Below, piece after piece: positions 6,072 through 11,580 of a stretch of 11,580 nucleotides of DNA. The stretch lies in the NCBI GenBank assembly GCA_002825515.1, contig PJET01000199.1, positions 1 through 11,580 of the forward strand. The letters run 5' to 3'. The DNA is from Candidatus Thorarchaeota archaeon MP11T_1. Its GTDB lineage: Archaea; Asgardarchaeota; Thorarchaeia; Thorarchaeales; Thorarchaeaceae. A program made the position numbers and the translations under genes. Positions within the stretch are counted from its first letter, which is position 1. Each line of letters opens with the position of its first letter. Under the pieces are notes generated by a model. The model worked only from the letters and a program-made list of their open reading frames with translations, was not told where the DNA came from and did not search any database.

Positions 6072-7460
6072 ATGTCGCCATCTGAAAATACTGTAAGTCC
6101 ATTTCTTCCAATGACCAAGAGAATGGATACAGATACATTGAATATTCTGAAGATTATCTCGGTTTCAGTCTTGGTCTTGATGCTCATCACACCTGTGTCA
6201 ATGACCTCTGAGCCAACGTATATTTCGAACATTCATGTGGAAGAAACAACTAGTTTGTCACAAGAGCTTCTCCACTACAACCTTCCGGATACGAACATTC
6301 GTATTGCTACAGGTGAGATCTCTGGGTACCGTGGATTTGCATATGTCATAGAGGAAGAAAGTCGGCTCTATTTTGTTGATTTGATCAATGAGGTCACGCT
6401 TGATATTGCACTGCCAGTGGGTGTAAAAGCTAACGGTGCGTATCTCAAGGGCTACGACGTTGACTTAGATGGTGATACTGAATTCTTTCTCAGGAATGTT
6501 GTAGATGGTTCGAATTGGTATATTCTGATGGTTGATATTGATGATGGCGTTGTTTTGGAATATCCAATGCCGCTGATATGGACTGCACCAATTGGATTTG
6601 GGATTTTCAATGGAGATGCATTCCCGGATCTTCTGGTCCAGAATGTGAACAACAGAGATAACTTCCTAACTCTGGACGTGATAAACAATGTCACGATTGG
6701 TACATTCAATGTCGATTATGCATATGTCAATCCTGTGATTGGTCGGTTCACAAGTGCTTCTTCAGACAACATTGCTATCGTGAACTCAATGGGAACATCA
6801 GGACAAAGAAACCTGACCGTTGTTGAACCAGATGGAACTCAGGTTTGGAGCACCCTTCTTACTCCTAGTGTTCAGGATATGGTCAAATTCGATCATCTTG
6901 GAGGACTGGATGAGATTGCAACGATAGAGAGTGATGGTGACATAGTTGTCTACAATGGTTCGACCTATGGAGTTATCTACACTCAGAACGCAGACCCCCT
7001 CTCAAGTACAACCAGGTTCATCGAAACAGGCGACTTCAATGCCGATGCTCAGGACGACCTAGTAGTCATTAGTAGGGAACAAGAGAAGGCCTATTACAGA
7101 GATGGAACTGCAGGAGGTTCAATTAGAGTTGTGGATGGAATCTGGATTCACTCACTAAGAGAGTTTGATGTCGGTCGGATGGACCAAGATAGTACAGATG
7201 AGCTTGTCATCGGCACCACATATGGCGGCCTTGGAGTATTCAGAGGAGTTGATGGTGATTTCGCTCATCTAGAATATCTTCTTGATGTTCAATTGACGGC
7301 GCATCAGATCTTGGTCTATGACTATGATGGGGACTCATGGGATGATGCAGTAGTCAGGATAGAGGATGGTGTATGGGTTCTTAGAAGCGACACTAAACAA
7401 CCAGTGGTGACACCATTGTCTATCAATCCAGTTCATCCAACTGTCTTGGATGATCAATAA
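6072..7460 (+). CDS. N-terminal part of giant surface protein: signal/anchor plus seven-bladed FG-GAP-like propeller
   Basis: These 462 residues form the first part of a frameshift-split gene. A GGGAG at 6058-6062 lies 9 nt before the ATG. A hydrophobic segment at about residues 25-42, after Lys/Arg, is a signal peptide or anchor. Then come seven calcium-loop-like FG-GAP/VCBS motifs at residues 129, 178, 225, 273, 321, 369 and 417 (for example DLDGDTEFF, FNADAQDDL, DYDGDSWDD). They are spaced 47-49 residues apart, which is the signature of a seven-bladed beta-propeller as in integrin alpha-like heads. Three N-glycosylation sequons occur. After the propeller, VTPLSINPVHPTVLDDQ begins an Ig-like module that is cut by TAA at 7458-7460 and continues in another frame. 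The short product alone would end inside a domain, so it is unlikely to be the intended protein. Confidence 0.85.
   Translation: MSPSENTVSPFLPMTKRMDTDTLNILKIISVSVLVLMLITPVSMTSEPTYISNIHVEETTSLSQELLHYNLPDTNIRIATGEISGYRGFAYVIEEESRLYFVDLINEVTLDIALPVGVKANGAYLKGYDVDLDGDTEFFLRNVVDGSNWYILMVDIDDGVVLEYPMPLIWTAPIGFGIFNGDAFPDLLVQNVNNRDNFLTLDVINNVTIGTFNVDYAYVNPVIGRFTSASSDNIAIVNSMGTSGQRNLTVVEPDGTQVWSTLLTPSVQDMVKFDHLGGLDEIATIESDGDIVVYNGSTYGVIYTQNADPLSSTTRFIETGDFNADAQDDLVVISREQEKAYYRDGTAGGSIRVVDGIWIHSLREFDVGRMDQDSTDELVIGTTYGGLGVFRGVDGDFAHLEYLLDVQLTAHQILVYDYDGDSWDDAVVRIEDGVWVLRSDTKQPVVTPLSINPVHPTVLDDQ
6456..7361 (+). repeat. seven FG-GAP-like blades encoded at about 144 bp period
   Basis: The Asp-rich loop motif (consensus near D-x-D/N-G/A-D-x-x-D/E-hydrophobic) recurs at nucleotides 6456, 6603, 6744, 6888, 7032, 7176 and 7320. 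Successive distances are 141-147 bp. It is a protein-level repeat; the DNA copies have diverged. Confidence 0.8.
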
Positions 7461-7466
7461 AAGTTA
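7449..7466 (+). other. frameshift site splitting the giant surface protein gene
   Basis: The upstream frame stops at TAA 7458-7460, and the downstream frame is open only from 7454 (its preceding stop is TGA 7451-7453). The shift must therefore fall in 7454-7460. Adding one A to CAATAAAA would give CAA-ATA-AAA and read DDQIKVNVDE without interruption. No canonical slippery heptamer is present. An assembly indel or a real inactivating deletion are both possible. Confidence 0.85.
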
Positions 7467-10400
7467 ATGTCGACGAAACCTCATACATAGAGTATATCGA
7501 TATCTGGATGCGAATGCCAGGAAGCAGTCTATGGATGCAACCTCAAGATGAGATGTATTCATCCAGCACTCCTGGTCTTCATTATGCGTTCATTGGAAAC
7601 CTTCAACCTGGAAACTATGAATATTACATAGTTGTCCAGGACTCGTATCTCAATATGGGCACATTGGGTAATGCAACCCATCCAGAAACATTTTCAGTTG
7701 CAGGTAATTTTGTCTGGAAAATTGACAAGACTGATACTGATTATGTACACAAGAGCTTCCACCAGTCTGATATTGGTAACCTCTCTGATGGTCGACCTGC
7801 AATTTACACAATTGAGAGAGCGAGTGGAGATCTGAACTTGACTCTCATGAAGTACTCACAGGGTGGAGGCATATATGATAGCCTTACAATTTCCAATCCA
7901 GATGGAATTCCTTTCAACAACTTTGTACTTTTCACTGCAATGCTAGATGGTGACAATATTCAAGACATCATCGTTTTGGACCTTTATGATGACAAGGGAG
8001 CGTATGTCTTCAGATATAATGTGTACCATGGGAGTACATTCTCTCTCATGGGTAGTGGTACAATACCGTATGCATACAAGAGCTTCATCTTTATGGAGGT
8101 GTTTGATGATGATGGTGATGGTAACGAAGAACTGTTCATTGTTTCAGACACCCAACCATTCAATATCATTAAGATGGATTCCGATCTTTCTTGGACCTCA
8201 GTCGATCTTCTGAACAACATGGACTATAGGTACGGTGTGAGAGGCTTCACTGTTATTACTGATTCACCAAACGGATACATTGGAATCGTTCGGGGTGATA
8301 TTGAGATTGATATCTATACAACGGACTTGGTGTATTCTCACTCATTAGACATAGACATGAGTGCCTATGCCAACATAGAATTTGGTGGCATTGACAAAAT
8401 TAACAATGGCACTTTGGGTAGGGAACAATTTGTTGCAAGCTATACATATTGGAACGGATCTGATCCTACCGGAAGAGTCTATGTTTTTGATAGTGGAGTT
8501 TCAAACGTGAACAACACGCCAGTGTACAAATTGGATCATCAGTATATCACCTACATCTATCCTGCTGACGCAACAGGTGATGGTACTGATGATTTGTTCA
8601 TCAAACTTCCTAGTGAACTTCTATTGGCCGAATTTGGTCATTCACTTAGTATCAAATGGGCGACGCCAATTACTGGTGCTACGCCTCTCAGTGCAATAAT
8701 CACCGACTTTGATGGAGATGCTCGTGATGAATTCATCTTGTTCACAGACCAAGACGAAAGACTGACACAGGTTAACTTTGTTGGTGGTGTAGAATGGACT
8801 ATGACCGTAGGAGAGGTCCATAATCCCTTGCCTCTTGGTAATATAGATTCAATTCCAGGGGAAGAGATTGCGGCATATCCATTTGCAACCAATACGAACT
8901 ACTCACTAGGGGCCATCAGAAATATCGATACTCATTATATCATGGATGTGACTCTTGAATTCACAATGACTGATATCGTTCAGACTGAATGGTTCGATAT
9001 GAATGTTTCAGTCTTGAATGTCTATGGTGAACCCATAAGCGATGCATCTGTCTATATGGATGCTCAGTATATGTCACCAGAAGGACAAGCTATCCATACA
9101 TTTAGTCTGTACTATAATTGGATGGAGCAACATTACTGGGGACAAACAACTGCTTCCTGGCCTATGGGTGTTGTCAACCTGAGTGTTTCAATCAATCACC
9201 ACTACTATCATCATTATAGAGAACTGTTCATTGATGCTATGACTGTTAGAAGTCACCTCTTTGTCACATTAGCTGCTCCACCATCTGTGAACCAAGGAGA
9301 TGGTATGAATCTATCTGCAACCGTTACAGACATTATGGGGCGAGTTGTTAGGGATGCTACGGTCAATATGTTTCTGTCAGGAGTGGGACAAGCAGCTACA
9401 CGTGTTGGAGCTGAATATCTTGCCTATTATCCAGAGGTGCAACTTGGTCCTGGATACCATGAAGCTGAAGCACAGGCAACTCATCCATTTGGAACAGGTT
9501 TGGCGGCGGATGCCAAATGGATCAATGTTAGACTTCTAGCGTCCACCCTGGATGTATACACTGATTTTCCTTCGATTGTCCAACAGGATGAACTAGTGTC
9601 AGCTTGGTTCAATATCACCGACCAATATGGCGTTCCAGTTTCTGGTGCTATTGTGTCACTTGTCAGTGGTCCAAAAGGATTCGAGCTGGTCAATGGTCCT
9701 GATCCTGGCAGTTATATCTTCAATCACTACGCCAATATTGGGATTGGAAATCAAACATTTGAACTAAGAATTGAGAGATTGCATGTAGTGGAATCGGTGA
9801 TTCAAGAGGTTAGCTTTGATGTATATGGAAATCTGACACCAAATGTGTTCTATGAAACTCGAGTTGCAGGTGGCTCTGACTTTGAGGTGGGTATTTTTGT
9901 CAGGGATAAGTATGGACCGGTATTTCTGGGAACATCTGTTGAGATAGATATCAATGGGACTCTCTATTCCGCATCACATGGAACTGTAGGTGATCCTGAG
10001 TATTTCATACTCGTAAATGCAGATTTCCTTCTTGGACCGAACAACTTCACTGTCTATATCAACGCAACATATGCACTCCCATGGTCTGGTATATTTGGAA
10101 TACGGTCATTCTCTGATGCGGCAACAGACACTGAGGTCTTCTCTTCTGAAGGATGGATTGTAACTCAAGGTGCTCAACCAATAATAGAATTACACTTTGT
10201 TGATTGGGCTGACCGACCTGTGGCTGGAGCAGCGGTAACGGTCTTTGTGAATGCCCTCTCCTATAATCTTCTAGAGAGCAGTCCAGGTATTTATGCAGCC
10301 ACAATCTCAACAGCTGGTTGGATACCAGGTCCATATGAATACGTTATTTCAGTGGATCATCCGGATGTAGAAACAGGAGCCCCAATAAACGGAACTCTGA

Positions 10401-11580
10401 CAGTATTAGGTTCACTGGAGTTCTTTATTGATTATAGTCCAGAGGAACCAACACAGGGTGATCCCCTTACAATCGTCATTAATGTGGCCGATGAGTACGG
10501 AAATTCAATTCCCAATCTTGAGGTCTATGTTGAATTCATGGGATTACCTCCAATGTTGGCATATCCGACAGACCAAGTTGGAGAGTATGTCGTATCCATT
10601 CCAGTAATACCCTCAACATTTGGTTATGGTGACTTCACAGTTGCAGTCACAGCAGTAGGGGAGTTTGTTGAGGAGGCCGTGGACACATCGACAACAATCA
10701 CTGTAGAACCTGCAACTCCAAACTTCGCAATGTCAACTAGTTCGCTCTCCCTGGGAGCAGGAGCTTCATTCGTCCTAAGCCTCATTGGAATGGTTATCTA
10801 CTTCAGATTAGCGTCATCATTGAGAGTGGACGACAAGTCTCTTACAGGGCGAAAGAAATCCATCAAGAACATGGATAGACTTTATGTCCTGATTGTGTTA
10901 GGAAGTGGTGCTGGTCTGGTTGGGTCATACTCCATGTATACTGCTGGGAACTATGCAGCCGCGTTAATACTCACCGTAGCACTTCTCGGATGTTCAGTGC
11001 TATTGTATGGCCTGTGGCTATATCGAGATGCTACGGCAGCAGTACTTGTTCGAGGTTCACTCAGTAGAAGTAGAATGGTCCTCGGATTATGGCATCTAGT
11101 GTTTGTGCCCTTGGTCATCTTCATGATACTTCTATATGGTGTGGAAATTGACTGGTTCAGAAGATACATCATTGATGTATCGTTCACAATTGGAGATATC
11201 TCTATTCCATCAATCATGACCACAATCTTTGCCGCTTACATATCATCGATTCTGATTGTTGTTGTAAACCTCTACAGAGAGGTAAGTAAGGGTCTCAAGA
11301 AGATCGTGAAAATGGAGGATGCTGGAACACCTCTGGCCATTGTCGAAGATGAAAAAACATCTATGGTCAGCAGATTTAGCTCCTCTGTAAGAATCAAGTT
11401 CTTGATGTTCTTAGTAGTTGTCGGAGCAACGACTGTGATGAGCATGGATTTCTTAGCGAGCTGGGAGCTTGGTGTAATTGTGCTTTTACCAGTGGCATTT
11501 CTTGTTGTGATACCATTCATCTCATCGAAGATAATTCAGGTGTTTAGCAAGATGTCCAAAGGTAGGGTACCATCTGCACC
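7457..11580 (+). CDS. C-terminal part of giant surface protein: Ig module, second propeller, six Ig-like repeats, polytopic membrane domain (runs off edge)
   Basis: This frame has no stop from 7454 to the window end, giving about 1,374 further residues. It lacks its own signal peptide and ribosome-binding site (first ATG 7508), so it continues the gene that starts at 6072. Order: an Ig/fibronectin-like module (to about 7707); a second, less regular propeller with Asp loops at 7787, 7946, 8111, 8261, 8393, 8579, 8711 and 8846; six Ig-like modules of about 95-105 residues (8942-10722) marked by phrases such as DQYGVPVSGAIV; then at least seven hydrophobic segments from 10741 on. Seventeen N-glycosylation sequons occur before 10392 and none in the membrane part, fitting an extracellular portion followed by a membrane domain. 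The 3' end lies outside the window. A sensory, adhesive or transport role is possible, but none is shown. Confidence 0.85.
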   Translation, partial: MKVNVDETSYIEYIDIWMRMPGSSLWMQPQDEMYSSSTPGLHYAFIGNLQPGNYEYYIVVQDSYLNMGTLGNATHPETFSVAGNFVWKIDKTDTDYVHKSFHQSDIGNLSDGRPAIYTIERASGDLNLTLMKYSQGGGIYDSLTISNPDGIPFNNFVLFTAMLDGDNIQDIIVLDLYDDKGAYVFRYNVYHGSTFSLMGSGTIPYAYKSFIFMEVFDDDGDGNEELFIVSDTQPFNIIKMDSDLSWTSVDLLNNMDYRYGVRGFTVITDSPNGYIGIVRGDIEIDIYTTDLVYSHSLDIDMSAYANIEFGGIDKINNGTLGREQFVASYTYWNGSDPTGRVYVFDSGVSNVNNTPVYKLDHQYITYIYPADATGDGTDDLFIKLPSELLLAEFGHSLSIKWATPITGATPLSAIITDFDGDARDEFILFTDQDERLTQVNFVGGVEWTMTVGEVHNPLPLGNIDSIPGEEIAAYPFATNTNYSLGAIRNIDTHYIMDVTLEFTMTDIVQTEWFDMNVSVLNVYGEPISDASVYMDAQYMSPEGQAIHTFSLYYNWMEQHYWGQTTASWPMGVVNLSVSINHHYYHHYRELFIDAMTVRSHLFVTLAAPPSVNQGDGMNLSATVTDIMGRVVRDATVNMFLSGVGQAATRVGAEYLAYYPEVQLGPGYHEAEAQATHPFGTGLAADAKWINVRLLASTLDVYTDFPSIVQQDELVSAWFNITDQYGVPVSGAIVSLVSGPKGFELVNGPDPGSYIFNHYANIGIGNQTFELRIERLHVVESVIQEVSFDVYGNLTPNVFYETRVAGGSDFEVGIFVRDKYGPVFLGTSVEIDINGTLYSASHGTVGDPEYFILVNADFLLGPNNFTVYINATYALPWSGIFGIRSFSDAATDTEVFSSEGWIVTQGAQPIIELHFVDWADRPVAGAAVTVFVNALSYNLLESSPGIYAATISTAGWIPGPYEYVISVDHPDVETGAPINGTLTVLGSLEFFIDYSPEEPTQGDPLTIVINVADEYGNSIPNLEVYVEFMGLPPMLAYPTDQVGEYVVSIPVIPSTFGYGDFTVAVTAVGEFVEEAVDTSTTITVEPATPNFAMSTSSLSLGAGASFVLSLIGMVIYFRLASSLRVDDKSLTGRKKSIKNMDRLYVLIVLGSGAGLVGSYSMYTAGNYAAALILTVALLGCSVLLYGLWLYRDATAAVLVRGSLSRSRMVLGLWHLVFVPLVIFMILLYGVEIDWFRRYIIDVSFTIGDISIPSIMTTIFAAYISSILIVVVNLYREVSKGLKKIVKMEDAGTPLAIVEDEKTSMVSRFSSSVRIKFLMFLVVVGATTVMSMDFLASWELGVIVLLPVAFLVVIPFISSKIIQVFSKMSKGRVPSA
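7712..8935 (+). repeat. second beta-propeller region, degenerate FG-GAP-like blades
   Basis: About eight Asp/Gly loops (for example LDGDNIQDI, DDDGDGNEE, ATGDGTDDL, DFDGDARDE) recur every 44-62 residues. The spacing is looser than in the first propeller and two loops have lost acidic residues, so the blade number (seven or eight) is uncertain. Confidence 0.6.
8942..10722 (+). repeat. six tandem Ig-like modules of about 95-105 residues
   Basis: The turn motif aligned as NVYGEPISDASV, DIMGRVVRDATV, DQYGVPVSGAIV, DKYGPVFLGTSV, DWADRPVAGAAV and DEYGNSIPNLEV appears once per module. Each module ends in a strand and linker before the next. They resemble bacterial Ig-like/invasin or MG2-type stalk domains; the exact family cannot be assigned by eye. 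Confidence 0.65.
10741..11525 (+). other. polytopic membrane domain, at least seven helices
   Basis: Hydrophobic segments of 15-22 residues are encoded at about 10741-10803, 10879-10930, 10958-11018, 11075-11138, 11216-11275, 11396-11442 and 11462-11525. They are separated by short charged loops, the longest (about 11276-11395) rich in Lys and Glu. No transporter, kinase or channel motif is recognisable in the visible part, and the domain continues past the window. Confidence 0.7.

Noticed and set aside
5948..6232. 94-aa leftward frame spanning the divergent spacer and the start of the surface-protein gene
   Set aside because: It overlaps the 5' end of the gene at 6072 and the flavoprotein promoter/leader, has no family character or ribosome-binding site, and is best explained as a shadow.
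7454..7464. Programmed -1 ribosomal frameshifting at CAATAAAAG
   Set aside because: There is no X-XXY-YYZ heptamer, the stop codon precedes the A-run in the zero frame, and no obvious stimulatory stem follows. A simple indel explains it better.
7632..8213. Two short rightward frames (7632-7835 and 7947-8213)
   Set aside because: They lie in a different frame from the stop-free frame that runs from 7454 to the window end and carries the recognisable domains; their Met/Ser/Trp-rich content is shadow-like.
10059..10334. Leftward frame within the Ig-like region
   Set aside because: It is antisense to the long continuous domain-bearing frame, with low-complexity Gln/Leu/Arg content typical of a shadow. 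The same applies to the other antisense frames within 6452-11520.

Overview
The window looks archaeal and most resembles an Asgard archaeon (Thorarchaeota-like); that placement is an inference. The evidence is archaeal-type promoters (TATA-like boxes about 25 bp before short-leader or leaderless starts), moderate GC, small tightly packed genes on both strands, and a very large multidomain surface protein. No tRNA, rRNA, CRISPR array, insertion sequence or replication origin was found.

Left part (1-2862): the edge holds the possible tail of a rightward gene ending in a charged helix (stop at 161-163) and a T-tract. Facing it is a leftward aspartate/ornithine carbamoyltransferase-family gene (191-1243). 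Diverging from that gene are two unrecognised rightward genes: a helical, probably cytosolic protein (1443-2045) and a membrane-anchored protein with an outward beta domain (2116-2676). Short perfect palindromes sit just upstream of both.

Middle part (2863-5892): a leftward Nudix hydrolase and a rightward macro-domain gene diverge from a roughly 96 bp spacer. The spacer holds a perfect 9+9 bp inverted repeat overlapping the Nudix TATA-like box. The macro gene is followed 5 bp later by a second, divergent macro-like protein that has lost every recognisable ADP-ribose-binding motif. Together they look like a small ADP-ribose/NAD-related cassette. A leftward CoA-disulfide reductase-like flavoprotein (4543-5892) overlaps the end of the cassette tail-to-tail by 11 bp.

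Right part (6072-11580): one giant surface protein gene fills the rest and runs off the edge. It encodes an N-terminal signal or anchor, a regular seven-bladed FG-GAP-like beta-propeller, an Ig/fibronectin-like module, a second less regular propeller, six tandem Ig-like modules of about 95-105 residues, and a C-terminal domain with at least seven membrane segments. The gene is split by one -1 frameshift at about 7454-7460. The roughly 4.1 kb second half is open to the window edge with no stop codon. The frameshift may be an assembly indel or a real lesion.

The two most interesting items are the Nudix/macro/degenerate-macro cassette with its shared operator-like repeat, and the double-propeller, multi-Ig, multi-membrane-span receptor-like protein.
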